Shown here one piece after another: positions 57,245-64,000 of a stretch of 64,000 nt of DNA; the stretch's first letter is position 1, and every line of letters starts with the position of its first letter. Location: NCBI RefSeq assembly GCF_017811155.1, contig NZ_JACVCV010000001.1, positions 248,001 to 312,000 of the forward strand, in the 5' to 3' direction. The DNA comes from Lunatimonas salinarum. Lineage in GTDB: Bacteria > Bacteroidota > Bacteroidia > Cytophagales > Cyclobacteriaceae. Under the pieces are notes generated by a model that was not told the DNA's origin, made no database searches, and was given only the letters and a program-made list of their open reading frames with translations. The position numbers and the translations under genes were made by a program.

Positions 57245-57484
57245 TTATTCTCGAAATTTTAATTCAGTTTCTTTCCGGTTTTTATCATCACTATCTGTTA
57301 AAGATGCATTCTTTAAGTATATAGACAAATTTCTATAAATAAATTTAATTGAAACAATTTCAAAACTAAAATACTTGTACGGCACATCTACTAAAGAATT
57401 AAAATATAATCTTTCGTTATAAACAAAAAGAAAAACACTTATATCCGAACATTCTGAAATATTAACAAATTCAATCAACCTCAT
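57245..57484 (-). CDS. Small unknown protein B, paralogue of 56650-56883
   Basis: 79 residues from the ATG at 57484, chosen because the alignment with the 77-residue paralogue starts here (MRLIEFVNISE versus MQLIDLLNVTE) and it is 19 bp after the upstream stop. The longer frame to 57568 overlaps the 311-residue gene. No family. C-terminal tail is charged (DSDDKNRKETELKFRE). Confidence 0.6.
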   Translation of the reverse strand: MRLIEFVNISECSDISVFLFVYNERLYFNSLVDVPYKYFSFEIVSIKFIYRNLSIYLKNASLTDSDDKNRKETELKFRE

Positions 57485-57503
57485 ACCCAAGCAAAGTCTA
57501 TTC

Positions 57504-58439
57504 TTATAACGACTTATTATCATCTCTCGCCACAAATGTACTGTGATCAGGGAAAATAGAAACAGCAACCTCCTCAGCTATGCTACTTTTTCGAAAGCTC
57601 TTAATTAAAGATAAGCCATAAGCAGATTCAACAGAAGGATTAGTGATAGTTGAAACGGTTCCAAATACCCCAAGTTTATCACGAAACTTATGGTGGAAGC
57701 TTTCGTTCACTTCATTTCCTTCTACATAAAATATGGATAGATCACCGGTAGTACGACAAATAAATTCGATCTTCTTTTTTAGGAAATTGATGTAAAATGA
57801 CTCGAAATCCTCCGATAGTTTTACAGATGATTCTCCCAGCTTCTCTAATAAATTCTCTGCCTCAAAATAAGAACCCGCTTCCTGAATTTTAACAAATTCT
57901 CTGAATCCAGGGCCTAGAACGTATCTCTGATTTAAATAAGGCTTTTTAATGTCAAAAAAAATTCCCTCAAGACTATCCATACCAAAGTATAAAACGACAA
58001 AGGTGTTTAACCCTATAGAATGAGCTATCCAATTTGCCTGACCAAAGAGATTGGGGTAAATATGAAATTTCCGAATACGAATCGATTTGCTTCTAAGTCC
58101 CCCATTGAACATATAGCGAACCTTTTTAAGTGTAATAAAATTTGAAAAGTCGGCATGATTTTGATAGTAATCCTTTAGCCCAACGCCAATATTAAGATTG
58201 ATATTGGATTTTGGTATATTTAATACACAGATTCCGGCGTGAAGCACATAGCTTACCCAATCCTCGAGATTGGGACGCAATGGATACCTAGATTCATGCT
58301 CATGCCTTATCTTTAACTTAAATAAATAGTTGATTCCAAAAATAACAATATTATCACGTTCATGCACATCGTAAAATCCGCTGTCTTCGGTCAATGGATA
58401 CATATCCACCCTATTATCCAATGAAATATTAAACCCCAT
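57504..58439 (-). CDS. Unknown 311-residue protein heading the small-gene run
   Basis: No family recognised. Soluble, with no signal or membrane helix. Segments: IRHEHESRYPLRPNLEDWVS, FGQANWIAHSIGLNTFVVLY, GDLSIFYVEGNEVNESFHHK, TNPSVESAYGLSLIKSF. The last two are faintly reminiscent of the C-terminal part of actin-like ATPases (a VGG/EGN loop then a DPxxANAxG-type segment), but the N-terminal phosphate loops are not clear, so this is not claimed. High Asn, Phe, Lys and Ser content and AT-rich codons suggest an accessory gene. It is followed at 19 and 22 bp by the two small genes, so an operon is likely. Confidence 0.6.
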   Translation of the reverse strand: MGFNISLDNRVDMYPLTEDSGFYDVHERDNIVIFGINYLFKLKIRHEHESRYPLRPNLEDWVSYVLHAGICVLNIPKSNINLNIGVGLKDYYQNHADFSNFITLKKVRYMFNGGLRSKSIRIRKFHIYPNLFGQANWIAHSIGLNTFVVLYFGMDSLEGIFFDIKKPYLNQRYVLGPGFREFVKIQEAGSYFEAENLLEKLGESSVKLSEDFESFYINFLKKKIEFICRTTGDLSIFYVEGNEVNESFHHKFRDKLGVFGTVSTITNPSVESAYGLSLIKSFRKSSIAEEVAVSIFPDHSTFVARDDNKSL

Positions 58440-58775
58440 AACGTTTGGTTTTATTTATTAAATCGTCCAGAAATTTAAACATAGATATCTCCTGAAAAGA
58501 AAATCCAAAATAAAAAGACACTTTCAGTAAATAAAATGCCATTGCAGCAAACTGATGGTTCCTCCAAGTAAAAAAGCAGCGTTAGAAATTTCAGTAGTAC
58601 TTGATTAACATATTTGAATATTGTTTGAATTTGATCAAAATCAACCTATCTTTATTACCAGATAATCACCTAAAGAATTACTAACCTCGGAAGCTTTTAA
58701 TTCAAAAGAAAAATTTGAATACATCTTGCTATTTTCTTAAATTTAAAAGTATATCGGAAAAAATCAGAACTATTT
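58440..58775. other. AT-rich divergent intergenic region
   Basis: 336 bp between the unknown operon and the CheY-like gene. A few ATATTTG-like motifs (around 58611) are seen, but no certain promoter, repeat or gene. Confidence 0.5.
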
Positions 58776-59138
58776 ATGACTAATATCCTATTAGCTGAGG
58801 ACGATCTCGGAATGAACTTAATGGTTTCCAAAGTACTGAAATCGAACAATTACAATGTAATTAGCGCATACAATGGTAAGGAGGCTATTGAAATATTAGA
58901 AAAATCCAAAATAGATATTGTCATCACAGACATAATGATGCCGTTTGTTGATGGTATCGAACTTTTAAATTACATTAAGTCTTCTCAAGGGACGAATAGC
59001 ATTCCAGTTATTGGCTTTTCTGCGGGCAATAAAGAAAAGATATTTGCCAGATTAGGCGATTATAAATTTGACTTTTTTTACGAAAAACCGGTTAACTTAA
59101 AGGTCTTGGTAGAAAAAATAAATGAGTTGCTATTGTAA
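58776..59138 (+). CDS. Stand-alone CheY-like response regulator
   Basis: 120 residues, a receiver domain only. Acidic pocket ILLAEDD at the start, phospho-acceptor Asp in IVITDIMMPFVDG at about residue 51, conserved Thr/Ser position in PVIGFSAG (Ser) and Lys in YEKPVN. No output domain, so it works through a partner or by phospho-transfer. It converges on the LytTR gene with a 9-bp overlap of the ends. Confidence 0.88.
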   Translation: MTNILLAEDDLGMNLMVSKVLKSNNYNVISAYNGKEAIEILEKSKIDIVITDIMMPFVDGIELLNYIKSSQGTNSIPVIGFSAGNKEKIFARLGDYKFDFFYEKPVNLKVLVEKINELLL

Positions 59139-59846
59139 ATATTCATTATTATCCAAAATAGATTTCAATTCGTTATAGTATCCTCTCCGAATGGGGATGG
59201 TCAAATGACCTGCTACGAGGGTTTTACTATTTAGGGATTTTATATACTTGATGTTTACCACATGGGATTTATGTACTCTTATAAATTGATCTTGCGGCAG
59301 TTCGACATGTAGTTCCTTCAATATTTTTCTTTCCAGTATGGTGCTTCGATTACTGGTAATTAACCTAGTATACAACCCCTCTGCTTTAAGTGCTACAATT
59401 TCATAAGTAAAAAGATATGTGATGTAACCCTTATCTCTAACCTTAATTCGTTGACCCCTTTGATCGACATCCTTTGGAATAATCGAAGAAGTAGCCAAGT
59501 ACAACGCTGTTTTAAAGCTATCTTTGGAAATAGGCTTTACCAGGTAATTTAAAGGCTTAGTACTAAATGCATGTTCAAGTGTGCGATCGTCTGAGAAAGC
59601 CGTCATAAAAATTATGGGAACCCCATGATCACGCTGTATAACCTTTGCCAAATCTATTCCGTCAAATTCCCCCTTAATCTTGATATCAATCAAAATCAAA
59701 TCCGGCTTAGCCCCTTTTAGAAAATACAATACAGCAGGAGCATTGTCAAAAATACCCAGCACAGCATATCCCAACTCCTCGATCAACTCCGAATAGTTTT
59801 CAGCTAGATCCGGATCGTCTTCGATAATGATTATTTTGTTTTTCAT
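59130..59846 (-). CDS. LytTR-family response regulator
   Basis: 238 residues. Receiver domain at 1-120 (IIIIEDDPDL, phospho-Asp in LILIDIKIKGEFDG, MTAFSD, VKPIS), then a LytTR DNA-binding domain (IVALKAEGLYTRLITSNRST, FIRVHKSHVVNIKYIKS, RRGYYNELKSIL). It is the usual partner of LytS-type or hybrid kinases in Bacteroidota. Its ATG abuts a repeat copy of the same family that abuts the 77-residue gene. Signal and target unknown. Confidence 0.92.
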   Translation of the reverse strand: MKNKIIIIEDDPDLAENYSELIEELGYAVLGIFDNAPAVLYFLKGAKPDLILIDIKIKGEFDGIDLAKVIQRDHGVPIIFMTAFSDDRTLEHAFSTKPLNYLVKPISKDSFKTALYLATSSIIPKDVDQRGQRIKVRDKGYITYLFTYEIVALKAEGLYTRLITSNRSTILERKILKELHVELPQDQFIRVHKSHVVNIKYIKSLNSKTLVAGHLTIPIRRGYYNELKSILDNNEYLQ

Positions 59847-60076
59847 CTGTTTATAATTTGTTCTTAAGCGGTCAGATGGAATCTCGCACGTATTACAATC
59901 GTCCCTCCGTGTGTCGCTTGCGTCGTGCTCGATTTCATGTGTCTATAATTGTTATTCAGCGGTCAAATGGAATCCCTGCCTACCGGCAGGCAGGTCGCAC
60001 GAATTACAGTCGTCCCTCTGTGTGTCGCTTGCGTCATGCTCGATTTCATCTGTCTATAATTGATTCTTAATGGTCA
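59844..60076 (-). repeat. Repeat copies 2 and 3 in tandem, plus a partial fourth
   Basis: Copy 2 is 59844-59935 (92 bp) and ends at the LytTR ATG. Copy 3 is 59936-60046 (111 bp), directly joined to it. A partial fourth unit runs 60047 to about 60076. Copy 3 carries the 20-bp palindrome (59975-59994). Copy 2 lacks it precisely: ATC joins TCGCACG at 59883/59884, as if the palindrome had been inserted or cleanly excised. Sequence otherwise matches copy 1. Confidence 0.85.
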
Positions 60077-60178
60077 CTACTTGTCCGGGTTTATTCGCAT
60101 GCCCTTCCTGATCATAATCGGGAGAATACCTCATTATAATCATTATTCTATGAAAGAACCTTTCTTTTGGACATTTCA

Positions 60179-61231
60179 TCAAATTTCCGGATTTAATCGG
60201 ATTTCAACGATAAAGTCACCCTTGCTATCGGTATAGGCAGCTAAATCTCCTCCACAACTTCGTAGGTAGTGCTGAGATAGAAACAGTCCTAAGCCCAGGC
60301 CTTGCTGCTCAAAGTACTCTCTGTTTATTTGGGTAAATGGCTTTATCTCAACCGCTAAATTTTCAGGTAGATAGTTTTGCTTATTTTTCATGGTCAGTAA
60401 CCCAGCATCCAGAAAAATCGAAATATTCGAATCTGCCACACTAAATTTTAACGCATTTTCGAATAACTCCGTCACCACAAATTGCCACTGTTCCGCATTC
60501 ATTCGAAATGAACTATCTGACCCGAAAAAGCGAACCCTAGGGCTAATTTCGAGCTTATTTACCGTTTCTTCGATCGATTCTTTTAACGAACGTATGATTT
60601 CTAAAGGCGCATTTGTTTGAGAAACTTCTTGAAAAAGGGTAATCTTAGTCAAACTCCTATTGAGCCGTTCGGCTGATTTCAGGGCCATTTTGAGCAATTC
60701 CTTATTTTCAGGACTTCCCATCTCTTCGGAGGCTGTTTGCACCAAATAGTCCAAAATGGACAAAATACCGAAAAGGGGCGTTCGCAATTCATGGTATTTG
60801 ATATTCCGCTCTGAATGTACGATGCTGTATATTTTTTTATCCAACCACTGCATCCGCTCGCTCCTCCTCCTAATGATAGCGTTAACAGCTGCGATAAGGT
60901 CTTCCTCGTAGATTGGTTTGGTCAAGTAGTCTTCCGCGCCCCCTAACATACCCTTTCGGGCATCCTCCTTGGCTACCCTCGCCGTGAGAAAAATAAAGGG
61001 CACATTCACCAAGTCACTTTGTGAACGGACTTTTTCCAAGAACTCATACCCATCCATCCCAGGCATCATTACGTCTGAAATAATCAGGTCCACGTCGGTA
61101 TGCGGGAGCATTTCCAACGCCGAAGCCGCTGATCCGCAAGCTTGCACCTCGAAGCCGTTGATTTCCAAAATCTCGGAAAGATTTTCCCTTAATTCCGCTT
61201 CATCCTCCACTAACAGAATCTTTGCTGCCAT
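60179..61231 (-). CDS. Receiver-histidine kinase hybrid, G1 box missing
   Basis: 350 residues from the ATG at 61231; the frame extends to 61279, but the receiver domain begins here. N-terminal receiver (MAAKILLVEDEAELRENL, IISDVMMPGMDG with the phospho-Asp, FLTARVAK, TKPIYEED). A HisKA-type helix with HELRTPLFGIL (phospho-His) follows, then a HATPase-like domain with N box ELFENALKF and G2-type GLGLGLFLSQ. The G1 segment expected between them (DxGxG) reads as LLTMKNKQNY, so ATP binding may be altered. It overlaps the end of the upstream multi-PAS kinase gene by 32 bp and is probably co-translated with it. Confidence 0.82.
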   Translation of the reverse strand: MAAKILLVEDEAELRENLSEILEINGFEVQACGSAASALEMLPHTDVDLIISDVMMPGMDGYEFLEKVRSQSDLVNVPFIFLTARVAKEDARKGMLGGAEDYLTKPIYEEDLIAAVNAIIRRRSERMQWLDKKIYSIVHSERNIKYHELRTPLFGILSILDYLVQTASEEMGSPENKELLKMALKSAERLNRSLTKITLFQEVSQTNAPLEIIRSLKESIEETVNKLEISPRVRFFGSDSSFRMNAEQWQFVVTELFENALKFSVADSNISIFLDAGLLTMKNKQNYLPENLAVEIKPFTQINREYFEQQGLGLGLFLSQHYLRSCGGDLAAYTDSKGDFIVEIRLNPEI

Positions 61232-64000
61232 TGGGAATTTTAAGTTTAAATGTAGTTCCTTTATTTTCTTTGCTCTCAAAGGAGATTTTACCTCCTAACC
61301 GCATGGTAAATTCACTTACAATATGAAGTCCTAACCCTGTCCCTTGAATAAGTTCCGCATTCTTGGCCCTATAAAAGGAATCAAAAATATGCTTTTGATC
61401 TTCCTTGGGAATACCTATCCCCTGATCTTTGACCGTTATTTCAAAATCCTGCGCATGGTAGGTAAGATGCAATTCCAACCCCTCCCCATCCGGTCTACCG
61501 TATTTAACGGCATTTTCAATCAAATTGGACACTACGTGCCTGAGTAGGTTTTCGTCGGTGTAGACGATTTTTTCAGCCTCCGGAAAAAACTTCCGTTGCT
61601 TCCGCATTGCTGGCATTTCAGCACAAAATGTATCACACATTTCATCTAAAAACGCCTTAATGGGAACGGGACTTAACGTTACCTTTAAACTTCCGGCAGC
61701 GTTCTTTTCCAGTATGAGAATGTCTTCTATTACTCCACTGAGACGCTTTACCTGCCTGGTAATTTTATCCACATGACCTAATGACTTAGCGGCTAGCTCC
61801 TTGTCATTTATCTTGGCTAGGTAACTCTTTAGCAACTGATTTGAGCTCAATATGGTAGATAGCGGCGTGCGGAGTTCGTGCGAGGTCATGGAAATAAACC
61901 TAGATTTAAGCATATTTAGCTCCTTTTCCTTCTCATACGAACTCACCAGGCGTTGCAGCATCAATTCCCGTTCCGTTACATCTCTGGAAACCGCCAAATA
62001 GGTACCTGAGGGTTCGTCGTCCTTAGAAAGATAATTAATAATGATCTCCAAGTAGACTGTTTTTCGGGAAATTTTATGCGGATACTTGGCAATGATTACA
62101 TTGGATGAATTGCGGGAAAAACTTCGCTGCTCAGATTTGCCAAACGCTTCATCGGGGGTCTTTCCGATTGCTTCTTCGGGCAAATAACCTAAAATTCGAT
62201 AAAGAGAAGGCGAAACATACCGAAATGTGCCGTCAGGATCGTGAAAGGCAATGATGTCATTTGCTGACTCAGAAAGCATTTGAAACAGCTGATTGGTCCT
62301 TTCCCGTTCCTCCTCCGCCAATCTCCGCTGTCTGGATAAACGGATCGTTTGAATAAAGTTTGCATAGCTATTGCTGATGGGACGTAAAAATTCCACATCT
62401 TTTTCCGAATAACCATCCTGACTATTGGCCAAACCTATCATACCGATTAGTTCGCCATTTTTGCTTATAGGTAACCCTAAAAATGCCAATAGCGGAGGGT
62501 GACCTTGGGGCAAGCCCCCACTCCTCGGATCTTGAGACGGGTTATTCGATATCACAGGAACACGGTTTACCAAACAATACCCAAAAAGTGTATCCAAATT
62601 GCGAAATTCGATGCCGACTTTGAAATTTTTTTGATAAAAGGCTTCCGTTTCTTCCGACCAAGAAATATTTGTTATGGTGTGTGACTTTAAATAAGGTTTT
62701 CCATCATCTCCATAAAAAACCTCTCCCATAAATCCAAACCGACTGCCAGTAAGCGTTAATATTTTCACCAGTAAGGCATCCAAAGGCTTCCTAAAGTCCT
62801 CGTCAAACAAAAAGCTAACTTGGATTTCATTTACTGTCTGGAGCAATTCATTTACTTTTAAGAGATCCTTACTAGTCTTTTTTACCTCCGCTTCCTTTTC
62901 CTTTAAATCCGTTATATCGGAAATCCTACCATATATTTTTTGTTCTCCATCCAACTCAGAATATTCGATCCAACGAAGATCATTTACCCAGAAAATTTCC
63001 CCCGCCTTATTGCATATTCGGTAACTTGCGTTTACGGATTTTAAATCTGGCAATTTTTTAAATTGAGCAAACAACTGTGCCTGATCCTCTATGTGAACCA
63101 TGGAACTTAAAAACCCTTCCTTTAGATACTCTTCGGGACCAAAACCAAAATTTTCAATATTCTCCGAAATAAAAACACTCGACCCATTTATATCCAATGC
63201 ATAGATGGTGTCGCTTACATTTTTAAGAACGGTCTCGTACCGGGCACTGATTTCATTCCGAATTAACTCACTTTCCTTTTCCCGATCGATATCTAAGATA
63301 AATCCAAAATAGCGCTTTGCCCCATACGCCTGCTGAGCCTGTATTACAGAGGCCTTGACCCACTTGAAACTCCCCTGGCTCGTTAAAATTTTGACCTCAA
63401 TTTGATGTTCTTGAGAGGTGCTTTTTGTTCTCTTTGCAACAAACTCCCAAAATTTTTCCCTAAAACTCGGCTTTATGAAGTCCTCTATATTTTTCCCTAT
63501 CGCCCGTTGCATGGAAATCCCGGTCATCGTTATCCATGCTTTACTCAGAAATTTAATTCGAAATTTATCGTCCAGTATAAAAAGGACCTCACCTACATGA
63601 TCGATGATATTCTTGTACCTCAACTTTTCACGCTGTATCCGCCGCCTCTGCCGCTTATTTTCAATTATGGCCCCTAAAGTGGCCCCCAACGCATGCAAGG
63701 CCGTTTTCTGTTGTTCACTAAAAAGCTCGTCACTCTTGCAATTGTCAAATCCAATAAATCCCCAGAAGTTGTCTCCACAAAAAACAGGAATAAACAAAAA
63801 GGCCAGAATTCCCTGTACCCGCATGGTTTCCTTAAAATGCTCATTTTCATTCTCCTCTACCCGACCATTGATGACTTTATTTTCCAACAACTGCTCCCCA
63901 ATATTTTCAAAAGCATCCCAAGGAACGTAGGCTAACAAGGGAAGCCCTAATTGCGGCTCCACATTAGGAGCCACCCATTCAAACTTGTAGGAAAAAAATT
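61200..64000 (-). CDS. Multi-PAS/GAF histidine kinase, N-terminus beyond the window
   Basis: Open through the right edge (933 residues visible). The GTG at 63974 is not a start, since the frame continues upstream with GAF-like SYKFEWVAPNVEPQ. Domain order: end of a GAF domain (HALGATLGAIIENKRQ), PAS (IDHVGEVLFILDDKFRIKF), PAS (LKNVSDTIYALDINGSSVF), GAF (LTGSRFGFMGEVF to FIQTIRLSRQ), PAS (LSESANDIIAFHDPDGTF), HisKA (MTSHELRTPLSTIL), HATPase with N box NLIENAVKYG, G1 VKDQGIGIP, F box FDSFYRA and G2 GTGLGLHIV. No transmembrane helix in the visible part, so it may be cytoplasmic. It overlaps the hybrid gene downstream; both lie near the LytTR regulator. Confidence 0.9.
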   Translation of the reverse strand, partial: FFSYKFEWVAPNVEPQLGLPLLAYVPWDAFENIGEQLLENKVINGRVEENENEHFKETMRVQGILAFLFIPVFCGDNFWGFIGFDNCKSDELFSEQQKTALHALGATLGAIIENKRQRRRIQREKLRYKNIIDHVGEVLFILDDKFRIKFLSKAWITMTGISMQRAIGKNIEDFIKPSFREKFWEFVAKRTKSTSQEHQIEVKILTSQGSFKWVKASVIQAQQAYGAKRYFGFILDIDREKESELIRNEISARYETVLKNVSDTIYALDINGSSVFISENIENFGFGPEEYLKEGFLSSMVHIEDQAQLFAQFKKLPDLKSVNASYRICNKAGEIFWVNDLRWIEYSELDGEQKIYGRISDITDLKEKEAEVKKTSKDLLKVNELLQTVNEIQVSFLFDEDFRKPLDALLVKILTLTGSRFGFMGEVFYGDDGKPYLKSHTITNISWSEETEAFYQKNFKVGIEFRNLDTLFGYCLVNRVPVISNNPSQDPRSGGLPQGHPPLLAFLGLPISKNGELIGMIGLANSQDGYSEKDVEFLRPISNSYANFIQTIRLSRQRRLAEEERERTNQLFQMLSESANDIIAFHDPDGTFRYVSPSLYRILGYLPEEAIGKTPDEAFGKSEQRSFSRNSSNVIIAKYPHKISRKTVYLEIIINYLSKDDEPSGTYLAVSRDVTERELMLQRLVSSYEKEKELNMLKSRFISMTSHELRTPLSTILSSNQLLKSYLAKINDKELAAKSLGHVDKITRQVKRLSGVIEDILILEKNAAGSLKVTLSPVPIKAFLDEMCDTFCAEMPAMRKQRKFFPEAEKIVYTDENLLRHVVSNLIENAVKYGRPDGEGLELHLTYHAQDFEITVKDQGIGIPKEDQKHIFDSFYRAKNAELIQGTGLGLHIVSEFTMRLGGKISFESKENKGTTFKLKIPNGSKDSVSGG

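Noticed and set aside
57504-58439. Actin-like ATPase assignment for the 311-residue protein
   Set aside because: Only a faint C-terminal resemblance; the phosphate-binding loops are not evident.
56881-60076. Repeats as a CRISPR array
   Set aside because: Units are about 92-112 bp with no regular unique spacers and no cas genes.
61200-63974. GTG at 63974 as the start of the kinase gene
   Set aside because: The frame stays open to the window edge with GAF-like sequence, so the gene is truncated by the window.

Overview
The window looks like the chromosome of a marine or soil member of the Bacteroidota, most likely order Cytophagales (Cyclobacteriaceae-like). The evidence is a type IX secretion (T9SS) C-terminal sorting domain on a 2444-residue protein, a 1926-residue SprB-type adhesin with a gliding-motility C-terminus followed by a PorP/SprF partner, many Tat-exported Gfo/Idh/MocA oxidoreductases and sugar isomerases, LytTR and hybrid two-component proteins, and TAnnTTTG-type promoter elements. 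The genus assignment is inference.

Layout. 1-8.5 kb: an edge-truncated SGNH hydrolase, a thioredoxin-fold protein, two Gfo/Idh/MocA oxidoreductases, NagA, a Tat-exported sugar isomerase and a creatininase-family amidase, which together suggest amino-sugar and glycoside catabolism. A perfect LacI-type palindrome lies upstream of the first oxidoreductase. A compact promoter/hairpin/terminator unit at 6.43-6.53 kb may be a small RNA. 8.4-14.3 kb: housekeeping genes (M1 peptidase, ProC, alpha/beta hydrolase, DUF1328, HtpX, LemA). 14.9-17.3 kb: feoAB. 17.5-24.8 kb: the giant secreted kelch/malectin/PKD protein. 25-30.6 kb: Bcr/CflA efflux pump, ABC-F ATPase, sodium:solute symporter, rRNA methyltransferase. 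30.7-43.7 kb: a second carbohydrate region. Five minus-strand genes (two oxidoreductases, one isomerase, two esterase-like hydrolases) diverge from a LacI regulator followed by tagaturonate reductase (uxaB) and an MFS transporter. A LacI-type palindrome lies in the divergent gap and a strong hairpin closes the five-gene run. The cluster probably handles esterified uronate-containing glycans.

43.8-44.9 kb is an accessory patch with an unknown 93-residue gene, an unlisted 54-codon gene with a textbook double-glycine leader (candidate RiPP or bacteriocin precursor), and an odd GC-rich block. 45-49.6 kb: TPR/HTH regulator, MobA-like nucleotidyltransferase, small outer-membrane protein, DUF445 protein. 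49.8-56.6 kb: SprB-like adhesin plus SprF. 56.6-60.1 kb is AT-rich. It carries an unrecognised run of small genes, including two paralogues and a 59-codon membrane peptide, and a repeat family of about 92-112 bp. Repeat copies abut the start codons of two unrelated genes and differ by a clean 20-bp palindromic insertion. 58.8-64 kb: a two-component cluster (CheY-like receiver, LytTR regulator, receiver-kinase hybrid, multi-PAS/GAF kinase running off the window edge).

The least explained parts, and the best candidates for new biology, are the double-glycine peptide with its upstream block (44.3-44.8 kb) and the small-gene/repeat locus (56.6-60.1 kb).
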